From contig JAQZBP010000003.1 in assembly GCA_029237815.1 (NCBI GenBank), positions 186,001-250,000 of the forward strand: a DNA stretch of 64,000 bases, written 5' to 3'. Numbering within the stretch: position 1 is the first letter of the stretch; each line of letters opens with the position of its first letter. The position numbers and the translations under genes were made by a program. This document shows positions 26,960-35,247 of the stretch, one piece after another. The stretch is from Moraxellaceae bacterium. Lineage in GTDB: Bacteria; Pseudomonadota; Gammaproteobacteria; Pseudomonadales; Moraxellaceae. A model generated the notes under the pieces. That model had not been told where the DNA came from. It saw only the letters and a list, made by a program, of their open reading frames with translations, and did no database searches.

Positions 26960-27426
26960 GCCGCACCCCTTCCCGTCGAGTCGAACGCCGGGCCCAGGGT
27001 ATTGATGGCAAAGGAGCCGGCAACCGTGGCGAGCGGCATCTCGTCACCCTGCGCATAGCCCCGGCCGGCGATAAAGGCGACGCTGTCTGTCCAGCCGATG
27101 CATTCGACCACCGCGCGCAGGCCGCTGCCCGCCGGAATGGGACGCAGGTAATCGACGCGCAGGTCAATGGTGGCGATAGGCCGGAGCGAGCGCAGCGCGG
27201 AGAAGATGGCCAGTCCGCACGTCGTGTCGAGCAGGGTCACCAGCGGGCCCCGGTGCAACGCTCCACAGCCGTCGGCCAGCGTCTCGGAAAACGGCATCGT
27301 CATCTCGGCCCTGGCGTCGGCCACCGCCACCACGTCGATGCCGAAGGCGCTGAACAGCGGATGCTGGCTGCCGAAAAATGCCCTGGCCATGGCCGCGTGA
27401 TCCAGTTCCAGCTTCAAATCAGACAT
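26956..27426 (-). CDS. PaaI-like hot-dog thioesterase (first of a pair)
   Basis: A 156-residue hot-dog protein. GCGALHRGPLVTLLDTTCGLAIFSAL near residue 60 is the active-site region; the usual HGG is HRG, a departure from the neighbour. IATIDLRVDYLRPIPAGSGLRA is the conserved strand pair. The start at 27426 is chosen because GAGAGGAGTAGGC precedes it; the open frame reaches 27444. It overlaps the second thioesterase gene by 4 bp. Together the pair may release CoA from products of the upstream oxidation genes. Confidence 0.8.
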   Translation of the reverse strand: MSDLKLELDHAAMARAFFGSQHPLFSAFGIDVVAVADARAEMTMPFSETLADGCGALHRGPLVTLLDTTCGLAIFSALRSLRPIATIDLRVDYLRPIPAGSGLRAVVECIGWTDSVAFIAGRGYAQGDEMPLATVAGSFAINTLGPAFDSTGRGAA

Positions 27427-27459
27427 GCCTACTCCTCTCTGCACTTCAACGGTGTTCAG

Positions 27460-28455
27460 TCAATACATCAGCGCCGCGTCGATATAGCGATGCTCCGCCG
27501 CCCGCACGGCTCGCAGGGCATCCGCGAGCTGTTCCGCCGGAAAGCATTCGCTCTCGGAGCCGGCCTTCAGCGCCAGCGCCAGCGCCGTCCAGCAGACGGC
27601 ACTGTCCGCCATCAGCTGTGGCAGCCGCAGCTCACCAATGCGCGGATCCGCCAGGGCGGCCTCTTCCAGAAATTCCGCGTACATCTTGCGGAAGCCGCCA
27701 CCGCCCGTGCCGCGCCGCTCGATGATTTGGTAGGCAAACCGCGTCGTCCAGCGCCAGTCGCCCTCGCGCTCCCAGCGGCCAAGATCGGCCAGCCAGGTAT
27801 CGAGCGCGGCCACCCCCGTATGGGGGCCGCCCTCCCGCAGCAGGCGGGCGTTTTGGCGTATGGCCGCGGCCACCCGCTCGACCGAAAGCCGGGCATGAAT
27901 GGCGGGAGGGGCGAACAGGTTGCCGGCATGGAAAAACGGGGGCAGTTCCGCGAAGCGGGCACGGGCCAGTGCGTCGCGAGGCACCGGAATGGGCGCAGGG
28001 CGCTCCGTATCCGTCACCAGGATGCTGTCATCCGCCGGCTGGCGCTGCCAGGCCACGATGGCATGGCCGGGAAAGCGCGTGCGGCTGGCGAAGTACGGCA
28101 GGTGGAAGATATCGGTCAGCAGCAGGGCCGGGCGCCCCTGGTCGAGCAGGTCATCCAGCGCCTTCGCGCCCTCCTCGATCGAGTCGTAACTGGTCCAGGC
28201 AAAGGGTACGTCGAGCGACTGGAATACCCGCTCCTCGTACCCCAGCGAGCGCACGTGAACCAGAAAGGGAACCGGCGCGGCGGGCAACGTCAGGTAGGTG
28301 ATGCCCAAGCCCGAGCCCAGCCCGAAACACATGGCCTCGGTGAGGGTCGTGCCGTGGAACTCGAGCAGGTCCCGGATGGCCGAACTCCCGCAATGGCGCC
28401 CGGGCCGATGGGGAATGGCGAGGCCCGGTGCCGTGTCTGCTGCCTGTGGTGTCAC
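27460..28455 (-). CDS. BtrH-like protein (BtrH_N / DUF4872)
   Basis: A 331-residue protein beginning at a GTG with AGGAAGGG upstream. HCGSSAIRDLLEFHGTTLTEAMCFGLGSGLGITYL is the characteristic start of the butirosin BtrH N-terminal domain, a papain/C39-like fold in which BtrH transfers an acyl group from a carrier protein to an amine. Cys22 in HCGSSA is the likely nucleophile and the FPGHAIVAW segment may supply the His. The C-terminal half (about 190-330) is helical and fits DUF4872. In a hydrocarbon or lipid cluster an acyl-transfer or amide-forming role is conceivable but not shown by the sequence. Confidence 0.7.
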   Translation of the reverse strand: MTPQAADTAPGLAIPHRPGRHCGSSAIRDLLEFHGTTLTEAMCFGLGSGLGITYLTLPAAPVPFLVHVRSLGYEERVFQSLDVPFAWTSYDSIEEGAKALDDLLDQGRPALLLTDIFHLPYFASRTRFPGHAIVAWQRQPADDSILVTDTERPAPIPVPRDALARARFAELPPFFHAGNLFAPPAIHARLSVERVAAAIRQNARLLREGGPHTGVAALDTWLADLGRWEREGDWRWTTRFAYQIIERRGTGGGGFRKMYAEFLEEAALADPRIGELRLPQLMADSAVCWTALALALKAGSESECFPAEQLADALRAVRAAEHRYIDAALMY

Positions 28456-28589
28456 TATCGATTTACCCTTCCTGAAGACTGATGAATAACCCGGGACACC
28501 TGCCGTTCCACCGCACTCGGCGTTGGCGCGACGGTTGTCCGGGTGACCCGAAAACGTTTCACGGGCGGCCGGTGAGTCCGGCGCTCGCC

Positions 28590-29462
28590 TCAGGCGGCCT
28601 GCGCCAGCGCCCGGTCGCCGAACACCGTATCCGAGGCCAGCATCGGATCCTCGTGCTTCCGGTACTCGGCCAGCCAGGCCTCGACTTTCTCTGGCATGCC
28701 GCTGTCCATGGGATGGAAGCCGGGCCGGAACCAGTCCAGGTAGCGCGGCACAAGACGGGTCAACAACCCTCTGGGGCCATAAAGCCGGTAAAGCCCTTTG
28801 GCGATGAGCAGAGGGTGGCGGTTCATGCCGTCGACCTTCAGCATGTGCCAGGCCACCGAACCGACCACCAGATGCACCACGGCGGTGCCGCCGAGCAACG
28901 CCGCAGCGCGCGTGAAATAGCCGCCTCCCGCCGCCGTCTCGTACACATCGAAGGCCACCGCCTTGTGCTCGACCTCTTCAACCCCGTGCCACAGGAACAT
29001 GGCCCGCATGACCGGATGGGCATGGCGGAACATCTCCCCCTCGCCCTCCAAGAAACCCTCTCCCAGCGTGGCGGTGATGTGCTCGAAGGCGGCGGTCAGG
29101 GCCAGCTGGTGCTTGGGCGGCAGATGGGTCTGGAAGAGGCGGATGGCCATCTTGAGGCGGGCAACAATCTTGTCGACGTTGATGCCCTGCGCCGCCATCA
29201 CGGTGTTGTAGGTGTCGTGCACGATGCCATGATGGGCTTCCTGGCGGAAGAAGTGACGGATGTCTTCTTTCAGCTTCGGATCGGTGACCCGGTCCTGATA
29301 ATTGCGCACGGACTGGATGAAGAAGCGCTCTCCGTCCGGAAAATGTACGGACAGGGCGTCAAAGAAGCGGGTGAGGACGGGATCGCCGTCGTTCCAGAAG
29401 ACCGGCACGTCCCTGACATCGAAGGACGGTTTGCGGGGGGTGATAGCGTGTGGCTTGGCCAT
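28590..29462 (-). CDS. PF10118 ferritin-like metal-dependent protein (copy 1)
   Basis: A 290-residue protein of the family named predicted metal-dependent hydrolase (PF10118). Conserved acidic/His motifs suggest a ferritin-like diiron site: FRQEAHHGIVHD, AAFEHITATLGE and WHGVEEVEHKAVAFDVYE. A hydrophobic segment (AALLGGTAVVHLVVGSVAW) follows, suggesting membrane association. The C-terminal RYLDWFRPGFHPMD block is shared with the copies at 32500 and 47448. The start is set at 29462 (GCAGGAGTTGATTCC upstream). A TTGGTC-type operator lies 100 bp upstream. Function unknown; oxygenase or hydrolase are both possible. Confidence 0.75.
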   Translation of the reverse strand: MAKPHAITPRKPSFDVRDVPVFWNDGDPVLTRFFDALSVHFPDGERFFIQSVRNYQDRVTDPKLKEDIRHFFRQEAHHGIVHDTYNTVMAAQGINVDKIVARLKMAIRLFQTHLPPKHQLALTAAFEHITATLGEGFLEGEGEMFRHAHPVMRAMFLWHGVEEVEHKAVAFDVYETAAGGGYFTRAAALLGGTAVVHLVVGSVAWHMLKVDGMNRHPLLIAKGLYRLYGPRGLLTRLVPRYLDWFRPGFHPMDSGMPEKVEAWLAEYRKHEDPMLASDTVFGDRALAQAA

Positions 29463-29561
29463 GGAATCAACTCCTGCACTGGCTGGATCGTGTGGGTCGC
29501 ACTGAACGGCGATGCTCGGCCAGGGAAATCCCGCCAAGTTTGCCGATGAGACTCAAATATC

Positions 29562-29577
29562 TTGGTCAAGCGGCCAA
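29562..29577. promoter_or_regulatory. TTGGTC-AAGC-GGCCAA operator copy
   Basis: One mismatch from a perfect dyad, with the same half-sites and 4-bp spacer as the other copies. It lies between the MerR gene and the first PF10118 gene, 100 bp before the latter's start. Confidence 0.62.
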
Positions 29578-29688
29578 ATGTCAAGGTGAATTCCGCTGAA
29601 TAGGCGCCGCCCGCGAGTTCATCGGCAGTTGCTGAAAAGGCAGCGACCGAGCGAGGCCGGGACAAGCGTGGTCCCGCCGTCGGATGGC

Positions 29689-30540
29689 CTAGCCGTTGCG
29701 GTCCGTGGCAACCGTATTGATCGTCCGCGCGAGGCGATCCGTGTAGAGCTGGGTAACCGCCTGTTCGATCGCCCGGTGGGCCTCGGCCAGCACCACGGGG
29801 TCCACCAGCCGGCGCAGCTTCAGGATGAGCTCGGCGATGCGGGCCACATCCTCGGCCGGAGGGATCTGCGTGCCGTAGCTGTCGATGGCCCTGGCCAGGC
29901 GCCACAGCACATCATCCGCCGTGCGCTGCATATGGGTCCGCAGCCGCTCCGCGACATCGAGCAGATCGGACAGGCCGATGCCACTGCGCACCAGGCCGGC
30001 AGCCGCCTCCAGCATCAGCACGTCAGCCACGCGAAAGCGGACTCCCTCGGGCTCGAGGTACTGCAGGTGGACAGCGCGCTCAAGCAGCTGGCGGGGCAGG
30101 CTTTTCAGCCCGAACATCCGCATGAGCTGGGCACGCGTCACGGTTCCCGGGGTCGCCCCCTGAGGCGACTGCCCGAGGGGCGCCGTGATTGCCTCGTCCA
30201 GACCGATCAGGTCGCGCACGTTGCGCCCGCTTTCCGCCGCGGCGATCAGCTCCTGGATGCTGGCGAGGCTGTAACCGCGCTCCTGCAGGCGCAGCACCAG
30301 GCGCAGACGGTACAGGTGGGCGGCGCCGTAGAGCGCGCTCCGGCCTTGCTTGACCGGCGGTGGAATCACGCCCCGCTCCTGGAACGCGCGCAGGTTACGC
30401 ACCGAGGTCCCGGCCATTTGCGCCAGTTCATCGACCGTCCAGCCGCCTTCCGGCGGCAGGGGGGGTGCCTCCGGCTCCGCGCTCTCGACAGAGTGCTGTC
30501 GATCAGCGCGGGGGGGCCCGGAGCGGGAAGTTGTAGCCAT
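29689..30540 (-). CDS. MerR-family transcriptional regulator
   Basis: A 283-residue regulator. A proline-rich tail of about 30 residues precedes the winged HTH (GGWTVDELAQMAGTSVRNLRAFQERGVIPPPVKQGRSALYGAAHLYRLRLVLRLQERGYSLASIQELI, about 32-103). The C-terminal 180 residues are helical, without the Cys metal-site of MerR/CueR, so an organic ligand is more likely. It lies inside the leftward cluster, next to an operator copy at 29562, making it one candidate for control of the shared-operator regulon. A TetR protein at 54856 is the other. Confidence 0.85.
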   Translation of the reverse strand: MATTSRSGPPRADRQHSVESAEPEAPPLPPEGGWTVDELAQMAGTSVRNLRAFQERGVIPPPVKQGRSALYGAAHLYRLRLVLRLQERGYSLASIQELIAAAESGRNVRDLIGLDEAITAPLGQSPQGATPGTVTRAQLMRMFGLKSLPRQLLERAVHLQYLEPEGVRFRVADVLMLEAAAGLVRSGIGLSDLLDVAERLRTHMQRTADDVLWRLARAIDSYGTQIPPAEDVARIAELILKLRRLVDPVVLAEAHRAIEQAVTQLYTDRLARTINTVATDRNG

Positions 30541-30819
30541 CGCGAGGCTCCAGCATAAGGCGGCAGGAAGAGTCCCTTACTTTACAGGGCCGGTGCGGGA
30601 ACGTCTTCCGCAGCGGCCTCGCGGCGCGGTCACCTGCCCTGCTTGCCGTTCAGGGGGCCGGGCCGGAAGCGCTGCAGCGCCCGCGGAGGCGGGCCCCAGG
30701 CTCAGAAGGGACGCTGCCGCCGGCAAGCGATGCACGAGCACCACGGCTACCGCCCCCCCTGAGTCTCCGGACTCTGGCTTTTCCCTGTGGAGCAACGACC
30801 TATCAGCGCCACGGCTGCG

Positions 30820-32307
30820 TCAAGCTTCCGCCAGGGCAAAGCGCGCGGCCTGCTCGCCGATCACCATGCAGGGGGCATTTGTGTTGCCCCCGATCAGGGT
30901 CGGCATGATGGAGGCGTCGGCCACGCGCAGCCGGCCGATCCCGTGCACGCGCAGGCGGCTGTCCACGACGGCCAGGGCGTCGTTGCCCATCCGGCACGTC
31001 CCCACAGGGTGGTAGATGGTCTCGGCCCGCTGGCCCTTCAGCAGGGTTTCCATGTCCTCCGGATCGCTCAGGTAGCCAGGATCGATCAGGGGGGCGGCGC
31101 GAGGATCCGCGCTGGCCAGGCGGATACTGCCCCGGCTCCTGGGTCGCAGCTGGCAGACATGGATGGTGCAGCCGAAGCCCATGGTCAGCTGCCGCCCATG
31201 ATCCCTGAGCAGGGCAGGGATGAAGTGAAGCTGGATGTCCGGACGCTGCGGATCGCCGTTGACACTCAGGAAGGCCCCCGCCTCCGCGGCGTTGCTGGCC
31301 AGAAAACCCTTGCGCGCCGTGAAGTAGCGGAAGAGGTCCCGGAACAGGCGGGGCAGGAACAGGGGGGACAGGGCGATGGCGTGACGCGTCTTCTCTTTGA
31401 CAATGAGGGTCATGTCCAGATGATCCTGGAGATTCAGTCCCACGCCGGGCAAATGATGATGGCAGGCAATTCCGTGGCTCGCGAGCTGCTCCTGATCGCC
31501 AATGCCGGAAAGCATGAGAAGCTGGGGAGAACAGATAGCTCCCCCGCAGAGGATGACTTCCCGGGTCGCGTGCAACAGGCGCTGCTCGCCGGGTGCACCG
31601 GCAGGCTCGTATTCCACGCCAACGGCCTGGCCGCCCTCGATGACGACACGCCGCACAAGGGCATTGGTCAGGATGGTCAGGTTGGCGCGCCCCTTGGCCG
31701 GCGCCAGAAAAGCCTTGGCCGCGCTCCAGCGCTGCCCGTCCTTTTGCGTCACCTGGAAGGGGCCGACCCCGGCCTGGGTAGCGCCGTTGAAATCCGGATT
31801 GAAAGGAAAGCCCAGTTCCTGGCCTGCCTTGATGAAGAGCGCCGCCAGCGGATTCGGTTCGGCCACGTCCGTCACGTTCAGCGGGCCACCCTGCCCGTGA
31901 TAGGCGTCGGCCAGCCGTTCATTGTTCTCGTGCGCCTTAAAGAAGGGCAAAACATCCTGCCAGGACCAGCCGGGGTTTCCCGCAGCGGCCCAGTCATCGT
32001 AGTCCTGCTGGTGGCCGCGGATATACACCATGGCATTGATGGAGCTGCTGCCTCCCAGTGTCTTGCCCCGGGGCGTGTAGAGCCGGCGATCCTTCAGGGC
32101 GGCTTGGGGCTGGGTGTTGTAACCCCAGTTGTGCCGCCCCTCCCGGATGAGGCCAATGACCCCGAAGGGAATATGGATCAGCGGGCTGGTATCCGGCGGG
32201 CCGGCCTCGATCAGGCACACGCGGCACGCCGGATTTTCGCTGAGCCGGTTCGCCAGCACGCAGCCGGCGGAGCCGGCGCCCACGATGATGTAGTCAAAAC
32301 TGCTCAT
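30820..32307 (-). CDS. GMC oxidoreductase (choline/alcohol dehydrogenase type)
   Basis: A 495-residue FAD enzyme, slightly short for the family. The FAD motif DYIIVGAGSAGCVLANRLSENP is at the N-terminus, GKTLGGSSSINAMVYIRGHQQDYDDWA near residue 80 is GMC signature 1, and GAICSPQLLMLSGIGD near residue 255 is signature 2. The C-terminus has YHPVGTCRMG with the active-site His and IMPTLIGGNTNAPCMVIGEQAARF. It should oxidise a primary alcohol to the aldehyde, plausibly the alcohol made by the AlmA-like or diiron oxygenase nearby. A paralogue of the same type is at 42282 in the CYP153 operon. GGAG precedes the start. Confidence 0.93.
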   Translation of the reverse strand: MSSFDYIIVGAGSAGCVLANRLSENPACRVCLIEAGPPDTSPLIHIPFGVIGLIREGRHNWGYNTQPQAALKDRRLYTPRGKTLGGSSSINAMVYIRGHQQDYDDWAAAGNPGWSWQDVLPFFKAHENNERLADAYHGQGGPLNVTDVAEPNPLAALFIKAGQELGFPFNPDFNGATQAGVGPFQVTQKDGQRWSAAKAFLAPAKGRANLTILTNALVRRVVIEGGQAVGVEYEPAGAPGEQRLLHATREVILCGGAICSPQLLMLSGIGDQEQLASHGIACHHHLPGVGLNLQDHLDMTLIVKEKTRHAIALSPLFLPRLFRDLFRYFTARKGFLASNAAEAGAFLSVNGDPQRPDIQLHFIPALLRDHGRQLTMGFGCTIHVCQLRPRSRGSIRLASADPRAAPLIDPGYLSDPEDMETLLKGQRAETIYHPVGTCRMGNDALAVVDSRLRVHGIGRLRVADASIMPTLIGGNTNAPCMVIGEQAARFALAEA

Positions 32308-32499
32308 TGATTCTCCAAGGGAGCCTGCAGGTCATTCAGCATTGTCCTTTCTCATGATGGCGTCGGTGATCACGCATCCGATCCGAGTCCAAGTCAGTCG
32401 CGATCCCGGAAGTGACTGCCTGCATCATGCCGACACCCCAGCGAACAGGGACGGACTGATGGGCGTGGCAGCGTGGGCCCTGGGCGGATGACCTGCTGC

Positions 32500-33387
32500 C
32501 TAGGCAGCCTCCCGGTTGCGGTAGCGCGCATGAAGGGTCCCGCCAGCTCCGAAAAGTGCGTCCCGCCACGTGCTCTCGAGGGCCTGCGTGTCGTGCTGGC
32601 GGGGGTGGAACCGCTTGCCCAGGAACTCGGGCAGCTTTGGCAGGATGCGGGTGACGAAGCCCTGGCGACCAAACAGCATGTTCAGCCCGGCCACGTTGTC
32701 CTTCAGGTTGCCGAGCTGGCCGTCCTTGTACACCATCCAGCCCCAGGTGATGCCGAGCATGGGCAGCAGCACCGCCAGCGAGGCCACTGCCGCGACGGCG
32801 CGCTCGGCCTGGCTGTTGCCGATGGTCTCGTAGACGTCATAGGCCACGGCCTTGTGCTCGAGCTCTTCCAGCGCGTGCCATTGCCAGAGCGTGATCAGTT
32901 CCGCATCCGCCCTGGCCCGAAATTCCTCATCGGCCAGCAACTGCTCGGCCAGCAGCGCCGTGAAGTGCTCCATGAAGGTGGTGGCGGCGAGCCGGGTGCT
33001 GGGCGGCAGCTTGCCCAGCAGCTTCAGCCCCGCCGTCACGGTCCGCTCCGGCGTAGCCATGTCGAAGCCGCGCTTTGCCAGCAGGGCATTGAAGATGTCG
33101 TGCTCGCGTCCGTGAATGGCCTCCTGTCCCATGAAGCCGGAAATTGCCGCGCGCAGGTGTTCATCGGTGATCCGCTCGCGGAAGTGGCGCACGGACTCCA
33201 TGAAATAGCGCTCGCCGGGCGGAAAGAACCCCGACAGCATGGCGAAGAACAGGGTGGCGGTGGCATTGTTGGCATAGAAGTAGCGCGGGGTATCCGTCGT
33301 GAAATTGAAGTCGATGTGGCGGGGCGGAATCCCGACCGCATGACCGCTGAGACGGCGACGACTCGACTGGGCAGAGACTTCATTCAT
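32500..33387 (-). CDS. PF10118 ferritin-like metal-dependent protein (copy 2)
   Basis: A 295-residue paralogue of the 28590 gene with the same motif order: MGQEAIHGREHD near residue 90, TFMEHFTALLAEQL near 140 and WHALEELEHKAVAYDVYE near 175, all candidate metal ligands. A hydrophobic stretch (AVAAVASLAVLLPMLGITWGWMVY) follows, then KFHPRQHD-like C-terminal residues. It lies between the almA-like gene and the GMC dehydrogenase, so it probably acts in the same alkane or lipid pathway. No function is established for the family that I can cite. Confidence 0.75.
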   Translation of the reverse strand: MNEVSAQSSRRRLSGHAVGIPPRHIDFNFTTDTPRYFYANNATATLFFAMLSGFFPPGERYFMESVRHFRERITDEHLRAAISGFMGQEAIHGREHDIFNALLAKRGFDMATPERTVTAGLKLLGKLPPSTRLAATTFMEHFTALLAEQLLADEEFRARADAELITLWQWHALEELEHKAVAYDVYETIGNSQAERAVAAVASLAVLLPMLGITWGWMVYKDGQLGNLKDNVAGLNMLFGRQGFVTRILPKLPEFLGKRFHPRQHDTQALESTWRDALFGAGGTLHARYRNREAA

Positions 33388-33575
33388 GATGCAATTTCCT
33401 CAAGTGATGACAGCGCAACATAATCAAACCGGTGTCAGGCGCCATGACGCCGGCACAATGTTCCTCTTCCCTGAGGGACTGCTCCGGGGCTTTTCGTCGT
33501 TGTACCGCTGCCAGGACAGACGTCCCTGACGCCAGCGGCCTTCCTTGAAAAAGCCCTGTATCGAAACGCGCCGGG

Positions 33576-35090
33576 CTAGCCCGGCAACAGCGCCAGCAGG
33601 CCGCGCCGGGGGGCGCGCTCCTGCAACTCCTTGCCCTGCCGGTAGAAGCGCAGATGGCCATCGCTCAGAGGGCCGAAGCGGAGGGCCGGCAGGTCGCGCA
33701 GGTAGTCGTTCAGGTTCTGCCAGGGAGCCCGGCTGCCCTGGCGCGGCAGGCGATCATTGGCGCGCTGCACATACCCGGAACTTAGGTTGAGAAAGTTCGT
33801 CTCGGTGCGACAGTTTCCGGCGTCCACCGGCATCACCTGGTCGGCGCCGGCGGCGCGCATGTGGTTAAGCAGACGGCAGACGAACTCGCAGGCAATGTCG
33901 GCCTTCAGCGTCCAGGACGCGTTCGTGTAGCCGAACACGAGGGCGAAATTCGGAATGCCTTCCAGCATCACGCCCCTGTACATCATCCGCTCCTTCACCT
34001 CAGTCTTGCGCCCGTCGACGTACAGGTCGGCGCCGCCCAGCATCTGCAGGTCCAGACCGGTCGCGGTCACGATCACGTCCGCCTCCAGCCGTTCGCCGGA
34101 TGCCAGCTCGATGCCCTTGCGGGTGATGGACCGGATGTGGTCCGTGACCACGGAAGCCTTGCCCTCGCGTAACACCTTGAACAGGTCGCCCCGCGGCACG
34201 GCGCACATGCGTTCCTCCCAGGGGTTGTAGCGCGGCTGGAAATGCCGCATGTCGAACCGCGGCCCCAGCTGCCGGCGCGCGGCGGCCAGCAGCAGCCGGC
34301 GCATGGCCTTCGGGCGCCGGATCGAGAAATTGAACACCGCTCGCTGCAACAGGATGTTGCGGGTCCGAGCCATGCGGTAGACCACCATCTCCGGCAGGAA
34401 GCGGCGCAGGCCTTCGGAAATGAGGTCCTGTGCCGGCACCGTGGCCACATAGGTCGGCGAGCGCTGCAGCATGGTCACGTGGGCGGCGCGGTCGGTCATG
34501 GCCGGCACCAGCGTGACCGCGGTAGCGCCGCTGCCGATGACCACGACCCGCTTGCCGCTGTAGTCGTAGTTTTCCGGCCAGTGCTGGGGATGGATGACGT
34601 CGCCGCCGAACTTGTCGAGCCCCGGCAGCGCGGGGGTGAAGCCGGCGTCGTAGTTGTAGTAGCCCGTGCACCCGAAGAGGAAATCGCAGGTGAAGACCTC
34701 CTCCTCCCCGCCGGCCTCCTCCCGGACCCGTACCGTCCAGCGCTTATCCGCGCTGGACCAGTGGGCGCTCGTGACCTTGAGGCCGAAATGAATGTGTTTC
34801 TCGACGCCGAACGCCTGCGCGGTGTCCTCGATGTAGCGGCGGATCGATGGCCCGTCCGCGAGCATCCGGGTGTCGGTCCAGGGCCGGAAGCTGTAGCCCA
34901 GGGTGAACATGTCGGAATCGGAGCGTATGCCCGGGTAGCGGAACAGGTCCCAGGTGCCGCCCATGCGCTGCCGTCGTTCGACGATGGCATAGCGCATCCC
35001 CGGGCTCTCCCGGCTGAGATGGCAGGCGGCGCCGATGCCGGACAATCCGGCGCCTATGATCAGTACGTTCACGTGCGGATGACTCATCAT
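33576..35090 (-). CDS. almA: AlmA-like flavin-containing monooxygenase (long-chain alkane oxidation)
   Basis: A 504-residue class B flavoprotein monooxygenase. The FAD site VLIIGAGLSGIGAACHLSRE is N-terminal. The stretch GGTWDLFRYPGIRSDSDM near residue 43, the BVMO-like FIHPQHWPE-type block (GGDVIHPQHWPENYDYSGKR) near 165 and the NADPH site VVVIGSGATAVTLVPAM near 185 are near-identical to AlmA of Acinetobacter as I recall it, the enzyme linked to growth on alkanes of C32 and longer. The AlmA assignment is by remembered similarity; Baeyer-Villiger relatives are the alternative. Two adjacent ATGs exist; the second (35087) is better spaced from GCGAGGAA. A perfect TTGGTC operator lies 69 bp upstream. 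Confidence 0.85.
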   Translation of the reverse strand: MMSHPHVNVLIIGAGLSGIGAACHLSRESPGMRYAIVERRQRMGGTWDLFRYPGIRSDSDMFTLGYSFRPWTDTRMLADGPSIRRYIEDTAQAFGVEKHIHFGLKVTSAHWSSADKRWTVRVREEAGGEEEVFTCDFLFGCTGYYNYDAGFTPALPGLDKFGGDVIHPQHWPENYDYSGKRVVVIGSGATAVTLVPAMTDRAAHVTMLQRSPTYVATVPAQDLISEGLRRFLPEMVVYRMARTRNILLQRAVFNFSIRRPKAMRRLLLAAARRQLGPRFDMRHFQPRYNPWEERMCAVPRGDLFKVLREGKASVVTDHIRSITRKGIELASGERLEADVIVTATGLDLQMLGGADLYVDGRKTEVKERMMYRGVMLEGIPNFALVFGYTNASWTLKADIACEFVCRLLNHMRAAGADQVMPVDAGNCRTETNFLNLSSGYVQRANDRLPRQGSRAPWQNLNDYLRDLPALRFGPLSDGHLRFYRQGKELQERAPRRGLLALLPG

Positions 35091-35158
35091 TTCCTCGCTA
35101 AACCGTTAACAGCGCTTATCCAGCAGGTCCGTCGACCCCGTCACCAGCACTTGGTTGG

Positions 35159-35174
35159 TTGGTCGCCCGACCAA
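35159..35174. promoter_or_regulatory. TTGGTC-GCCC-GACCAA operator upstream of almA-like gene
   Basis: A perfect dyad preceded by an extra TTGGTTGG half-site run (35151-35158), 69 bp before the almA-like start and after the acyl-CoA synthetase stop. Confidence 0.68.
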
Positions 35175-35247
35175 AATAAGGCCGAATTGTCGGGCATTTG
35201 TCAACCGTCCCAACGACGGGTGTGACGACGACAGCCCCTCCACTGCC

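Noticed and set aside
26845..28482. 545-codon plus-strand frame over the thioesterase and BtrH genes
   Set aside because: The minus-strand genes have family motifs and overlapping starts and stops; this frame is rich in Arg, Gly and Ala as expected of a shadow.
33432..33452. GGTGTCA...TGACGCC dyad after the almA-like gene region
   Set aside because: One mismatch, no T-run, and not positioned at a start; it could be chance in GC-rich DNA.
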